Source: Propionicicella superfundia DSM 22317 (GTDB lineage: Bacteria > Actinomycetota > Actinomycetes > Propionibacteriales > Propionibacteriaceae). Taken from it: a stretch of DNA of 64,000 nucleotides. Made by a program: the position numbers and the translations under genes. The stretch is from the NCBI RefSeq assembly GCF_000423465.1, contig NZ_KE384021.1, positions 1 through 64,000 of the forward strand, given 5' to 3'. The notes under the pieces were generated by a model. It did no database searches and was not told the DNA's origin. It saw only the letters and a list, made by a program, of their open reading frames with translations. How positions within the stretch are numbered: position 1 is the stretch's first letter; each line of letters opens with the position of its first letter. Below are positions 17,414-26,517 of this stretch, in pieces.

Positions 17414-18015
17414 GAGGTGGCCTCCATGTAGCGGCGGCCGGAGAACGCCCGGCCGAGGGTGACTTCGTCGGCGTACTCGAGATCTCCGCCCACGGGCAGA
17501 CCGCTGGCCAGCCGGGACACGCGGACGCCCATCGGCAGCAGCAGGCGACTGATGTACGTCGCGGTCGCCTCGCCCTCCAGATTGGGGTCCGTGGCGAGGA
17601 TGACCTCGGTGACGACCCCGTCGGACAGCCGCTGCAGCAGCTCGCGGATGTGCAGGTCGGACGGCCCGACGTTGTCGATGGGGCTGATCGCGCCGCCCAG
17701 CACGTGGTACAGGCCGCGGAACTCGTTGGTCCGCTCGATCGCGGCGACGTCCTTCGACTCCTCCACGACGCAGATCGCCGACCGGTCGCGGCGCGGGTCG
17801 GTGCACACCCGGCACACCTCGCCCTCGGACACGTTGAAGCACACCTCGCAGAAGCGCGCCTTCTCGGCCACCTCGCTGAGGGCGTGGATGAGTCGCCCGA
17901 TGTCGGCACGGTCGCTGCTCAGGATGAAGAACGCGATCCGCTGTGCGCTCTTCGGCCCGATGCCGGGCAGACGGCCGAGCTCGTCGATCAGCTCTTGGAC
18001 GGGACCTTCGTACAA
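17410..18015 (-). CDS. recR: Recombination mediator protein RecR
   Basis: RecR acts with RecF/RecO to load RecA on gapped DNA. The 201-residue product is full length. It begins [19 protein letters not shown] with the helix-hairpin-helix, then the four-cysteine zinc finger ([16 protein letters not shown]). The Toprim domain follows, with [12 protein letters not shown] and [12 protein letters not shown], and the C-terminal Walker-B-like end. The start appears to be TTG at 18015, since no ATG or GTG fits the conserved N-terminus. Three bases separate it from the ybaB stop. Order dnaX-ybaB-recR is conserved in bacteria. Confidence 0.97.
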   Translation of the reverse strand: MYEGPVQELIDELGRLPGIGPKSAQRIAFFILSSDRADIGRLIHALSEVAEKARFCEVCFNVSEGEVCRVCTDPRRDRSAICVVEESKDVAAIERTNEFRGLYHVLGGAISPIDNVGPSDLHIRELLQRLSDGVVTEVILATDPNLEGEATATYISRLLLPMGVRVSRLASGLPVGGDLEYADEVTLGRAFSGRRYMEATS

Positions 18016-18018
18016 CGC

Positions 18019-18327
18019 TCAGATACCCAGGTTCGGCACGGACGGCATCTTGGCGGACGCCACCTGGGACGCTCGCCCGTGCGCGTCACGGAAGGCCGCG
18101 ACGATGAGGTCGCCGAGCGCCTCGGTGTCGTCGGGATCCCATGCCTCGGGAGAGATCGTCACGCCGGTGAGCTCGCCGGTGCCGCTCACCTCGACCTCGA
18201 CGAGCCCGCCGCCGGCGGTGCCCGTGACCCGGAGGGCGGTCAGTTCCTCCTGCGCCTGCATCATCTGGGCCTGCATGGCCTGCGCCTGGGCCATGAGTCC
18301 TTGCATGTCGAATCCTTCGGGGAGCAT
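18019..18327 (-). CDS. ybaB: Nucleoid-associated protein YbaB/EbfC
   Basis: YbaB/EbfC is a small dimeric DNA-binding protein of the nucleoid. The ATG at 18327 has GGAGGA at ideal spacing and gives 102 residues beginning MLPEGFDMQGLMAQAQAMQ. The N-terminal helix is rich in Met, Gln and Ala, followed by the conserved GGGLVEVEVSGTGELTGVTISP beta region split here as GGGLVEVEVSGTG and GVTISPEAWDP. It stands between dnaX and recR, the usual position. The open frame continues far upstream but only as shadow of dnaX. Confidence 0.95.
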   Translation of the reverse strand: MLPEGFDMQGLMAQAQAMQAQMMQAQEELTALRVTGTAGGGLVEVEVSGTGELTGVTISPEAWDPDDTEALGDLIVAAFRDAHGRASQVASAKMPSVPNLGI

Positions 18328-18397
18328 TCGTGTTCCTCCAGGTGTGGGTCGGATCGCCTCGATCGTACCCGGCGGGCATGCCGCGCCGGTGCCCGGC

Positions 18398-20626
18398 CTA
18401 CTCGGGCTCCTCCTCGCCGATGAGCTGAGCCCCCAGTTGGGAGGCCAGCAGTTCGTCGCTGGACAGCGTGGTGTCCAGATCGAGGTCGTTCGGGTCGAGC
18501 TCCTCGTCGGCGGGCTCGGCCGGAGTCTCGGGTGTGGTGGGCGTGTGTCGCGCGCGAGCGGCGGCCTCCCGGGCGGCGGCGGCCGCCTCGGAGCGGCGCG
18601 GGGTCGCCTTCTCGGCCGGTGGGGGTGGCGCCGCGGGCGGCGGCGCGGCCCCCTGGCCGTCGATCGCGATCCGCAGGTCGATCCCGAGAACCTCGACGAG
18701 GGCGTCCCGCAGCACCTGGTCGCTGCCGCCGCGCCCGAACGACTCCCGTGCACCGACGTTGGCGATGTCGAGCGTGAGGACGCCGTCGCGGACCTCGGCG
18801 ACCTGCGCGTTCTGCGACAGCAGGATCCACGTGAACCGGCGCCGCTTCTTCACCTCGGCCAGGACCTCGGGCCAGCGGGCGCGCAGCGTGCCCGCCGACA
18901 CGTCGCCGGGACCCGCGGACGCGGCGGGTTCGGGCGGCGGTGCCGCGGGCTGGACACGCGGCTGTTCCTTGCGCGCCTCGAACGGGACGACGTTCGCGTC
19001 GCGGCCCTCGGGTTGCGGCGCGGGATCCGCGGCGGCGGCCGGGCGCGACGGCCCCGGCGGGGCGGCGTCCGGACGTCCGTGCTCGCGGTTCGGCGACGGC
19101 GCGGGCGTTCCCTCCGCGGCGGGAGCATCGGCGTCGGGAACCGGTCGCAGCGGCCGAGGCCGTTGCGCGGCGGGCTGCGGGGCGCTGCCGGCGTCGGTCG
19201 TCGCGTCGTCTTCGACCGGTGTGACGCCGCCGGACGGGAACATGGCGAGGCGGCGCTCCAGCCGGTCGAGGCGAGCGTGGACGCCACGCTCGTCGACGTC
19301 TGCACCGGGAAGCAGGACGCGCGCCAGCATCAGCTCGAGATGGAGCCGCGGCGCGGTGGTGCCGCGCATCTCGGTGAGCCCGGTGGCGATGACCTCGGCG
19401 GCGCGGGTGAGCTCGCCGGCGCCGAGGCCGGCCGCCTGCGTCCTCAGCCGCTCCGCCTGGTCGGCGGAGACCGCGATCAGGCCGTTGGTGAGCGCCTCGG
19501 GAACCGCCGCCACGATGAGCAGGTCGCGGAGGCGCCGGAGCAGATCCTCGGCGAAGCGGCGCGGGTCCTGGCCGACGTCCATCACCTTCTCGACGGCCGC
19601 GAAGACCCCGGCCGCGTCGCCCGCGGAGACCGCATCGACCGTCTCGTCGAGGAGGCTGTCGGGGGTGAACCCGAGCAGGCCGACGGCCTGGTGGTACGTG
19701 ACGCCGTCCTCGGATGCGCCGCCCAGCAACTGGTCGAGCACGGACAGCGAATCGCGGACGGACCCGGCCCCGGCGCGGACGACCAGCGGGATCACCGCCG
19801 GGTCGATCGGGACGTCCTCGGCCTCGCACACGTCGTTCAGGTAGGCGCCGAGCACCTTCGGGGGGACCAGCCGGAACGGGTAGTGGTGGGTGCGCGACCG
19901 GATCGTGCCGAGCACCTTGTCGGGCTCGGTGGTGGCGAAGATGAACTTGACGTGGGGCGGCGGCTCCTCGACGACCTTCAGGAGGGCGTTGAAGCCCTCT
20001 TTGGTGACCATGTGGGCCTCGTCGATGATGTAGATCTTGTAGCGGGCGGCGACGGGGGAGAAGAACGCCCGTTCCCGGAGGTCGCGTGCCTCGTTGACCC
20101 CGCCGTGGCTGGCGGCGTCGATCTCGATGACGTCGACGGTGCCCGCGCCACCCCGGCCGAGACCGATGCAGGACTCGCATTCGCCGCAGGGAACCGGCGC
20201 CGGGCCCTTGGCACAGTTGAGGGCACGAGCGAGGATGCGTGCCGATGTCGTCTTCCCGCAGCCCCGCGGGCCGGAGAACAGGTAGGCGTGGGTGACCTTG
20301 TTGTTGAGCAGCGCCCGCTGCAGCGGCTCGGTGACGTGCTCCTGGCCGATGACCTCGGCGAACGTCTCGGGACGGTACCGCCGGTAGAGCGCCAGCGGTG
20401 CCTCGGGCGGATTCGGCTCCGGCTGTTCCGGGTGAGGCGACGCGGCCCGGGGAACGTCCGATGGGCTCCGACTGCCGCGAGACCCGACTGCCGCGGACGT
20501 GTCGGGGCGGACGTCGGTCGCGGCGTCGCTGCCGGGCGCGGTCTCGCCGTCGTCGAACAGCCCGGGCCCGTCCTGCTCGTACGGGTCGGGCTCCTCGGCG
20601 AAGAAGTCTTCGGGACTCTCGTTCAC
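18398..20626 (-). CDS. dnaX: DNA polymerase III subunits gamma and tau
   Basis: DnaX is the clamp-loader ATPase and organiser of the replisome. The 742-residue protein shows ALYRRYRPETFAEVIGQEHV, Walker A in SGPRGCGKTTSAR (about 119-127), the zinc-binding cysteines from ALNCAKG to CESCIG, and Walker B in IYIIDEAHMV. The sensor 1 region ATTEPDKVLGTIRSR and a long Pro/Ala-rich tau region follow, with a C-terminal polymerase-binding domain. The start is GTG at 20626. It leaves an acidic extension of about 78 residues before the usual N-terminus, so a later start cannot be excluded. The SRP RNA gene lies just upstream on the same strand. Confidence 0.95.
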   Translation of the reverse strand: MNESPEDFFAEEPDPYEQDGPGLFDDGETAPGSDAATDVRPDTSAAVGSRGSRSPSDVPRAASPHPEQPEPNPPEAPLALYRRYRPETFAEVIGQEHVTEPLQRALLNNKVTHAYLFSGPRGCGKTTSARILARALNCAKGPAPVPCGECESCIGLGRGGAGTVDVIEIDAASHGGVNEARDLRERAFFSPVAARYKIYIIDEAHMVTKEGFNALLKVVEEPPPHVKFIFATTEPDKVLGTIRSRTHHYPFRLVPPKVLGAYLNDVCEAEDVPIDPAVIPLVVRAGAGSVRDSLSVLDQLLGGASEDGVTYHQAVGLLGFTPDSLLDETVDAVSAGDAAGVFAAVEKVMDVGQDPRRFAEDLLRRLRDLLIVAAVPEALTNGLIAVSADQAERLRTQAAGLGAGELTRAAEVIATGLTEMRGTTAPRLHLELMLARVLLPGADVDERGVHARLDRLERRLAMFPSGGVTPVEDDATTDAGSAPQPAAQRPRPLRPVPDADAPAAEGTPAPSPNREHGRPDAAPPGPSRPAAAADPAPQPEGRDANVVPFEARKEQPRVQPAAPPPEPAASAGPGDVSAGTLRARWPEVLAEVKKRRRFTWILLSQNAQVAEVRDGVLTLDIANVGARESFGRGGSDQVLRDALVEVLGIDLRIAIDGQGAAPPPAAPPPPAEKATPRRSEAAAAAREAAARARHTPTTPETPAEPADEELDPNDLDLDTTLSSDELLASQLGAQLIGEEEPE

Positions 20627-20662
20627 GTCACACAGCCTAGAGGTCGCCGCGGACAGGATGCG

Positions 20663-20769
20663 GGGGAGAGAAGGGGTTCTCCGCGCACCCGCCAGAGCTC
20701 ACTTACCCTTGCTGCCTTCCGGCCCTGGGGGAGTTGGGCGAGGTGACGCCGCGCGGAGAACCTCTCCCC
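20663..20769 (-). ncRNA. ffs: Signal recognition particle RNA, small bacterial type
   Basis: On the minus strand the segment contains the SRP domain IV core GGGCCGGAAGGCAGCAAGGG, including the GGAA tetraloop, enclosed by long pairing arms. The 5' part GGTTCTCCGCGC pairs with GCGCGGAGAACC near the 3' end, giving the elongated hairpin of about 105 nt. Its position directly before dnaX is conserved in many bacteria. It binds Ffh and targets membrane proteins. The exact ends are uncertain by several bases. Confidence 0.93.
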
Positions 20770-20838
20770 AGTCTAGGGGATCGGTGGAAACACCGCATAT
20801 CCGCCTCGTCCCGGCGGGGACGAGGCGGCCGGGGAGCG

Positions 20839-23691
20839 TCACTGCGACGCTGCCGGGTTCGGCGCCCCGACGGGTTCGCGGGGACGGCGGCGGCTGCCCG
20901 CGACACGCGCGGACTCCCGGATCAGCGCGAAGCACACGACCGCCGCGCCGATCCACGCCCAGTCCGCCGGTCCCAGCGGACCGGTGGCGAACACCCCGGC
21001 GACCCACGGCACGTACACGATGACCCCGAGGATCGCCAGCGCGAGGCCGACCGCCCCCCAGAACAGCGGATTGGACAGTTGGTAGCGGCTCCACAGTCCG
21101 GCGGCGCTGCGGCGCTGGACGATGTTGACGAGCTGGCACAGCAGCACCGTGGCGTAGGTCATCGTGGTGGCCTGGAGCACCAGCGGGGCGACGGCCGCCG
21201 CCGTGAGGTCGGCGGTGAAGGGGTTCACGCCGTGGCGCGGGTAGAAGGCCAGGTAGTTGCCGATCGCCAGCGCGCCGATGACGAGGCCCGTCCATGCCAC
21301 GTCGAGGATCGACCGCGGGTTGACGATGTGGTCGTGGGGGCTGCGGGGCGGCTGGTGCATGGTGCGTCCCTCCTCCGGGTCGCGGCCCACCGCGGCGATC
21401 GGGAAGATCTCGCCGAGGAGGTCGATGGCGAGGATCTGCAGCACTCCCAGCGCCAGGGGCACGCCCGCGACGAGGGCGAGCACCAGGCTGGCCGTGTTGA
21501 CGAAGAACTCCGCGAGGTTGGAGGTGAGGCAGCTCAGCACCCCCTTGCCGATGTTGGCGAAGATGGTCCGCCCCTGCCGGACGGCCTCGATCAGGGTCGC
21601 AAAGCTGTCGTCGAGCAACACCACCGACGATGCCTGTTTGGCCACGTCCGTGCCGGTCACGCCCATCGCCACCCCGATGCTGGCGTGCTTGAGGGCGGGC
21701 GCGTCGTTGATGCCGTCCCCGGTGACCGCGACCACCAGGCCGCGCCGCTCGATGAGGTCGACGATGCGCATCTTGTCCTCCGGGGTCACGCGGGCGAAGA
21801 CGGTCCCGCCGGCGATGGCCCGGCGCGCCACCTCCTCGTCGGGCATGGCGGCCAGTTCGTCGCCGCGCACCACGCGGAGGTCGGGAAGACCCGCCTGCTC
21901 GGCGATTGCCCGGGCGGTGATCGGTGAGTCCCCGGTGACGATGTTGAGGCGGAGCTGGGCTCCGACCGCCTCCCGGACGGCCGTCGGCACCTCGTCGCGC
22001 AACGGGTCCATCATCGCGACCATGCCCAGCAGGGTGAGGTCGTTCTCGATCCGTTCGATGCCGCCGCCGGATTCCCCCGCGGCGAGGGGACGTTCGGCGA
22101 CGGCCAGGGTGCGCAGGGCCCGGCGCGCGGCGTCCGTGTGGCCGGCCAGGAATGTCCTGCGATCGTCCTCGGTGAGCTCGCGGTCGGTGTCGTCGACGCG
22201 GATCCGGGTGCACCGCGACAGGACGCTCTCCGGCGCGCCCTTGACGCACGCCACGAGGGTGCCGTCGCTGCGGCGCCGGACGGAGGTCATCCGCTTGCGG
22301 ACCGAGTCGAACGGCAGCTCCGTCACCTCCGGCGCGCGGTCGTCGAGGGTGTCCCACGCGATGCCGACCTTGCCTGCCGCGGCGAGCAGGCACCCCTCTG
22401 TCGGATCGCCGAGCACGTGCCAGTCCCGGTGCTGATGGTCGGCGGGCAGCAGCCGGGCGTTGCTGGCCAGCGCCGCCGTGGTCAGCATTCGCCCGACCCG
22501 GGCCGCCTCGTCGGGGTCCTGCACGGCGGCGCCGTCGCGGGTGAGGCGTCCCTCGGGCCGGTAGCCCGTGCCGGTCAGCGCGTACGCGCGGCCCTGGCAC
22601 ACCAGCTCGGTGACGGTCATCTCGTTCTTGGTCAGCGTCCCGGTCTTGTCGGTGCAGATCACGTGCGTGGCGCCCAACGTCTCGACGGCGCTGAGCTTCT
22701 TCACCAGGGCCTTGTGCCGCGCGAGCACCGCGGCCGCCGACGCCAGGGCGGTGTTGACCTCGGCGGGGAGCCCCTGCGGGACGAGGGCGCTGGCGAACCC
22801 GACCGCGAACAGGAGGGCGTGGCGCAGCGGCATGTCCGCGGAGACGGCGACCACGAGCAGTATCGCGCTCAGGGCGATCACCGCGATCGTCACGTAGCGG
22901 GCCAGGGTGGACATCTCGTGCTGCAGCGGTCCGGGGGTGGGCGGCGCGGTCTGCGACAGCGCGGCGATCCGGCCCAGCTCTGTGGCCGCGCCCACCGCCA
23001 CCACGACTCCGAGCGCCTCGCCGGTCGCCACCGTCGTGCCGGCGTAGGCCATGTTGTAGCGGTTGGCGAGCGGGACGTCGTGCCCGATGGCGGCGTCCTG
23101 TTTGCGCGTGGGTTCGCTCTCGCCGGTGAGGGCGAAGTCGTTGGTGGCGAATCCCTGCACCCGGACGAGCCGCACGTCGGCCGGCACCGAGGCGCCCTCG
23201 GTCAGCCGGACCAGATCCCCGACCACGAGCGTGCGGGAGTCCAGGTCGGTCAGCCGACCGTCCCGGTAGGCCTGGGTCAGGGGTTCGACCAGCTCGTCGA
23301 GGGCCTCCATGGTCTTCTCGGCGTGGAACTCCTGGACGAAGCCGATGCCGGTGTTGACGAGCACGAGCACCACCAGCACGACGGCTGTGGTGAGGTCGCC
23401 CAGGTAGCCCGTGACGAGCGCGCAGCCGATCAGCAGGATGATCATCGCGTCGGCGTACTGGCGGAGGTACTTGACCAGCATCGACTCGCGGTGCAGTTCA
23501 ACGATGGTATTGGGGCCGTAGCGTTCTCGGCTCGCCTCGAGACGGTCGTCGGCGAGGCCGGTGACCGGGTCGGTGCCGAGCGCGGCACACAGATCCCCGG
23601 CCGGTTCGTGATAGGCGCGATCGGCCAAGTCGGCGGCCACTTCCGGGACGGAGCGCCGTGCCCCGACGTGCGTGATCGCCACAATTCGCAT
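20839..23691 (-). CDS. P-type cation-transporting ATPase (P2, calcium-type)
   Basis: This 950-residue membrane pump is related to the SERCA/PMR1 group. It has an N-terminal cation-ATPase domain (LADDRLEASRERYGPNTI), TM pairs, the actuator motif ALTGESEPTRK (TGE), the phosphorylation site ICTDKTGTLTKNEM, a P-domain hinge in VAVTGDGINDAPALK, and six C-terminal TM segments. The absence of N-terminal metal-binding cysteines and of a CPC motif in TM4 separates it from heavy-metal pumps; the TM4 region VGFASALVPQGLPAEVN is of the P2 type. The likely ion is Ca or Mn, but this is family inference. It is monocistronic between the SRP RNA and pckG. Confidence 0.9.
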   Translation of the reverse strand: MRIVAITHVGARRSVPEVAADLADRAYHEPAGDLCAALGTDPVTGLADDRLEASRERYGPNTIVELHRESMLVKYLRQYADAMIILLIGCALVTGYLGDLTTAVVLVVLVLVNTGIGFVQEFHAEKTMEALDELVEPLTQAYRDGRLTDLDSRTLVVGDLVRLTEGASVPADVRLVRVQGFATNDFALTGESEPTRKQDAAIGHDVPLANRYNMAYAGTTVATGEALGVVVAVGAATELGRIAALSQTAPPTPGPLQHEMSTLARYVTIAVIALSAILLVVAVSADMPLRHALLFAVGFASALVPQGLPAEVNTALASAAAVLARHKALVKKLSAVETLGATHVICTDKTGTLTKNEMTVTELVCQGRAYALTGTGYRPEGRLTRDGAAVQDPDEAARVGRMLTTAALASNARLLPADHQHRDWHVLGDPTEGCLLAAAGKVGIAWDTLDDRAPEVTELPFDSVRKRMTSVRRRSDGTLVACVKGAPESVLSRCTRIRVDDTDRELTEDDRRTFLAGHTDAARRALRTLAVAERPLAAGESGGGIERIENDLTLLGMVAMMDPLRDEVPTAVREAVGAQLRLNIVTGDSPITARAIAEQAGLPDLRVVRGDELAAMPDEEVARRAIAGGTVFARVTPEDKMRIVDLIERRGLVVAVTGDGINDAPALKHASIGVAMGVTGTDVAKQASSVVLLDDSFATLIEAVRQGRTIFANIGKGVLSCLTSNLAEFFVNTASLVLALVAGVPLALGVLQILAIDLLGEIFPIAAVGRDPEEGRTMHQPPRSPHDHIVNPRSILDVAWTGLVIGALAIGNYLAFYPRHGVNPFTADLTAAAVAPLVLQATTMTYATVLLCQLVNIVQRRSAAGLWSRYQLSNPLFWGAVGLALAILGVIVYVPWVAGVFATGPLGPADWAWIGAAVVCFALIRESARVAGSRRRPREPVGAPNPAASQ

Positions 23692-23793
23692 CGTACGCGC
23701 GCCGCTGTCGGCAGGTGGGGGAGGTGGTCGTCACCGCCGGCGGGCCCGCGGGGACGGCCCCTGTGCGATCGCCGGGACTCCCGCGGACGACGA

Positions 23794-23819
23794 AGGGGCC
23801 GGCCCGGCGGCCGGCCCCT
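23794..23819 (-). terminator. Terminator hairpin after pckG
   Basis: AGGGGCCGGCC (23794-23804) and GGCCGGCCCCT (23809-23819) form a perfect 11-bp stem with a CGGC loop, 36 bases past the pckG stop at 23855. No T run is visible, as is common in very GC-rich actinobacteria. Confidence 0.7.
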
Positions 23820-23854
23820 CGCATGACGACCCGCTGACGGGGGCGGGTCGTCCC

Positions 23855-25696
23855 TCAGCCCCGCGCGGCGGCGATGCGGGCGCGCAACTGCGCCAACTGG
23901 TCGCGCAGGTCCGCGGGCACCTTGTCGCCGAACATGCCGAAGTACTCCTCGGTCAGGTCGGCCTCGACCGACCACGCGTCCGGGTCCAAGGCGAAGAGCT
24001 GCTGCAGCTCGTCGTCGGAGATGTCGAGGTTCGTCACGTTCAGATCCTCGAGCTTGGGCAGGTGACCGGAGATGCCGTCGACGGCGTCCACTTCGCCGTT
24101 GACACGGCGCAGCGCCCACTCGATCGCACGGGAGTTCTCGCCGAAGCCGGGCCACAGGTACGCCCCGTCGGCGCTCTTGCGGAACCAGTTCACCTGGAAG
24201 ATCCGCGGCGCCTTGTCGCCGAGCGTCTTGCCGATCTGCAGCCAGTGCCCCCAGTAGTCGGCCATGTTGTACCCGCAGAACGGGAGCATGGCGAACGGAT
24301 CGCGGCGGAGCGCTCCGACCGTCCCTTCGGCCGCGGCGGTCTGCTCGGAGGACACCGTCGCGCCCACGAAGACGCCGTGCTCCCACGAATACGTCTCGGC
24401 GATGAGCGGGACGTTCGTGGCGCGGCGGCCGCCGAACAGGATGACGTCGATGGGCACGCCCTTCGGGTTCTCCCAGTCCGACGAGATCGATTCGGCCTGG
24501 TCGGCACGGACCGTGAAGCGGCTGTTCGGGTGGGCCGCAGGGCGTCCGGAGTCGGGCGTCCAGTCGTTGCCCTGCCAGTCGATGAGATGCGCGGGCGTCT
24601 CGGGCGTCATGCCCTCCCACCACACGTCGCCGTCGTCGGTCAGCGCGACGTTCGTGAAGATCGTGTCGTGGTTGAGCGCATGGAGCGCGGTCGGGTTGGT
24701 CTGCTCGCTGGTGAACGGCGCGACGCCGAAGAAGCCGGCTTCGGGGTTGATCGCGTAGAGGCGTCCGTCGGCGCCGGGGCGCATCCAGGCGATGTCGTCG
24801 CCGATCGTCTCGACCTTCCAGCCGGGAATCGTGGGACGCAGCATCGCCAGGTTGGTCTTGCCGCAGGCCGACGGGAACGCGGCCGTCAGGTGGTACTCAC
24901 GACCGTCGGGCCCGGTGATCTTGAGGATCAGCATGTGCTCGGCCAGCCAGCCCTCGTCGTGGGCCAGCACCGAGGCGATGCGCAGCGCGTAGCACTTCTT
25001 GCCCAGCAGCGCGTTGCCGCCGTAGCCGGAGCCGTACGACCAGACCTCGCGGGTCTCGGGGAAGTGCGTGATGTACTTCTCGTCGTTGCAGGGCCAGGCG
25101 ATGTCGGGGCGCGTGTTGCCCGCGGCGTCGACCAGCGGGTACCCGACCGTGTGAACCGTGGGAACCCACTGCTCGCCGGCCTCGATGCGCTCACGCACCT
25201 CGTCGCCGACCCGGGTCATGATGCGCATGTTGAGCACGACGTAGGGGGAGTCGGTGATCTCGACCCCCAGCTTGCTGATGTCGCCGCCGACAGGACCCAT
25301 CGAGAAGGGGATGACGTACATCGTGCGCCCGCGCATGGAACCGTCGAAGTGCGCGGCGAGCGTCACCTTCATCTCGGCCGGGTCGACCCAGTTGTTGGTC
25401 GGGCCGGCGTCGGACTCCTCGCGGGAGCAAATGAACGTGCGGGCCTCCACACGCGCCACGTCGGACGGTGCCGACCGGGCGAGATAGCACCCAGGGCGGA
25501 GTTCCTGGTTGAGTTCTATGAGGGAGCCGTTGGCGAGCGCGATCGCCAGGATCTCCTTCCGCTCCTCCTCCGAACCGGTGATCCACTGGATCTTGTCGGG
25601 GCGGGTGAGGGCCGCAACCGTGTCCACCCAACGATGGACGTCTGGCTCCGGTACCTCCGGGATCGCTGAACTCTCTGTGGCGGTGTCCAAGGTCAT
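23855..25696 (-). CDS. pckG: Phosphoenolpyruvate carboxykinase (GTP)
   Basis: PckG converts oxaloacetate and GTP to PEP, GDP and CO2, the first step of gluconeogenesis. The ATG at 25696 is preceded by GGAGA and gives 613 residues, the normal size of GTP-dependent enzymes; further upstream codons are less likely. The hyper-reactive cysteine loop [13 protein letters not shown], the metal-binding region [10 protein letters not shown], the substrate-binding [15 protein letters not shown] and the guanine-pocket region with [10 protein letters not shown] are present. It stands alone, with a strong hairpin after it. No regulator site is obvious upstream. Confidence 0.97.
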   Translation of the reverse strand: MTLDTATESSAIPEVPEPDVHRWVDTVAALTRPDKIQWITGSEEERKEILAIALANGSLIELNQELRPGCYLARSAPSDVARVEARTFICSREESDAGPTNNWVDPAEMKVTLAAHFDGSMRGRTMYVIPFSMGPVGGDISKLGVEITDSPYVVLNMRIMTRVGDEVRERIEAGEQWVPTVHTVGYPLVDAAGNTRPDIAWPCNDEKYITHFPETREVWSYGSGYGGNALLGKKCYALRIASVLAHDEGWLAEHMLILKITGPDGREYHLTAAFPSACGKTNLAMLRPTIPGWKVETIGDDIAWMRPGADGRLYAINPEAGFFGVAPFTSEQTNPTALHALNHDTIFTNVALTDDGDVWWEGMTPETPAHLIDWQGNDWTPDSGRPAAHPNSRFTVRADQAESISSDWENPKGVPIDVILFGGRRATNVPLIAETYSWEHGVFVGATVSSEQTAAAEGTVGALRRDPFAMLPFCGYNMADYWGHWLQIGKTLGDKAPRIFQVNWFRKSADGAYLWPGFGENSRAIEWALRRVNGEVDAVDGISGHLPKLEDLNVTNLDISDDELQQLFALDPDAWSVEADLTEEYFGMFGDKVPADLRDQLAQLRARIAAARG

Positions 25697-25874
25697 GTCT
25701 GTCTCCATTGATTGACGTGTAACCATTGTGACGCGTTGCACGCGTGGGCGCGATCCCAGGGCGTCGCCGCACTTGTGTGCAGGCGTGTCGCGTGTCCTGA
25801 GCGCAGTTTCCGGGCGCTTCTTCGTCAACTCGTTTGGACTGCCCCGACGGGGAGGACTACACTGTCCATCTGTT

Positions 25875-25950
25875 GCGTTCGTAGCTCAACGGATAGAGCA
25901 TCTGACTACGGATCAGAAGGTTGGGGGTTCGAATCCCTCCGAGCGCGCCA
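25875..25950 (+). tRNA. tRNA-Arg (ACG)
   Basis: The 76-nt sequence folds as a full cloverleaf. Acceptor GCGTTCG pairs with CGAGCGC with one G-U; the D arm has AGCTCAACGGATAGAGC; the anticodon loop CTACGGA holds ACG; the T arm has TTCGAAT; and the discriminator G is followed by an encoded CCA. It is followed by a strong hairpin and by the decayed region with the VbhA-like gene. Confidence 0.97.
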
Positions 25951-25955
25951 AGCCG

Positions 25956-25982
25956 GGGCCTGGGTGTGAAACACCCGGGCCC
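25956..25982. terminator. Hairpin after tRNA-Arg
   Basis: GGGCCTGGGTGT and ACACCCGGGCCC form a 12-bp stem with one T-G pair and a GAA loop, starting six bases after the tRNA. It also ends at the stop codon of the minus-strand frame at 25983, so it may serve both strands. Confidence 0.7.
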
Positions 25983-26438
25983 TCACGCTTGCTGCAGGCC
26001 CGTGTGTTCGGAGAGCTTACGCCGAGCACCCCATCGTGCGCGACATGGCCGCAGGCCCCGCCCCTGCGGGGATGAGCCCGTGGATCGGGGTGTCCTTGTC
26101 CCGGCACGTAGTGCTCTCCCCGTGTGCGGGGTCCTCCAAGGACGCGATGCCGCGTCGATCCTCAACACAGACGCTCCTGGGGTGACGTCGTCATCCCAGG
26201 AACGAAACGCGCCCTGCATCAGCCCCTGCGCGTGACGCCGGATCGCCTCGCGCGCCTCATCCCCCGTCAGCTCGTTGCGGGCTGCGCGCTCGAGGATGCC
26301 GCGCAGAGTCGGATCGGTGACCTCGTGACCGGCGGCACCCAGTGCCGCAGCGGCGAACGCGAGCGCATCCGCGACGTCCTCATCGTCATCGCGGGAAGCT
26401 GATGGCTCGTGGGCCGACTCCTCTCGGGGCGCGGTCAC
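25983..26438 (-). CDS. Orphan antitoxin-like protein with VbhA-type helix-turn domain
   Basis: A strong GGAGGAGG precedes the GTG at 26438, giving 151 residues. The middle part, VTDPTLRGILERAARNELT followed by GDEAREAIRRHAQG, has the two-helix pattern of VbhA-type antitoxins, which inhibit Fic AMP-transferases. No fic gene follows; downstream on this strand is only the tRNA-Arg region. The last 50 residues are Arg-rich and low in complexity, and read through the CRISPR-like relic at 26051-26139. The native C-terminus has therefore probably been lost and the frame runs on into noncoding DNA. The antitoxin call is from pattern and moderately sure. Confidence 0.5.
   Translation of the reverse strand: MTAPREESAHEPSASRDDDEDVADALAFAAAALGAAGHEVTDPTLRGILERAARNELTGDEAREAIRRHAQGLMQGAFRSWDDDVTPGASVLRIDAASRPWRTPHTGRALRAGTRTPRSTGSSPQGRGLRPCRARWGARRKLSEHTGLQQA
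26051..26139. CRISPR. Degenerate two-repeat relic resembling a type I-E CRISPR
   Basis: Repeat 1 (26051-26079) contains CCCCGCCCCTGCGGGGATGA followed by GCCC; repeat 2 (about 26111-26139) contains GTGCTCTCCCCGTGTGCGGG followed by G. Both resemble the actinobacterial I-E repeat with its CCCCGC-GCGGGG stem and GTGCTC start. The stem centres lie 61 bases apart, exactly the I-E repeat-spacer period, with a spacer-like 31 bases between. Repeat 2 lacks two stem bases. There are no I-E cas genes in the window, and the single cas locus here is I-G, so this would be a relic. Confidence 0.4.
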
Positions 26439-26517
26439 GCTGACCACCTCCTCCAAACCTGCCGCCTCAAGGATCGACGAGGCCGTTCGGGCGGTGGCCA
26501 AGGCGCGGTCGCGGTGG

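Noticed and set aside
25913-26107. Functional SWIM finger in the frame containing CGHV downstream of the SWIM-like gene
   Set aside because: There is no CxC pair ahead of it, and the frame overlaps the tRNA-Arg and the CRISPR-like relic; treated as a remnant at best.
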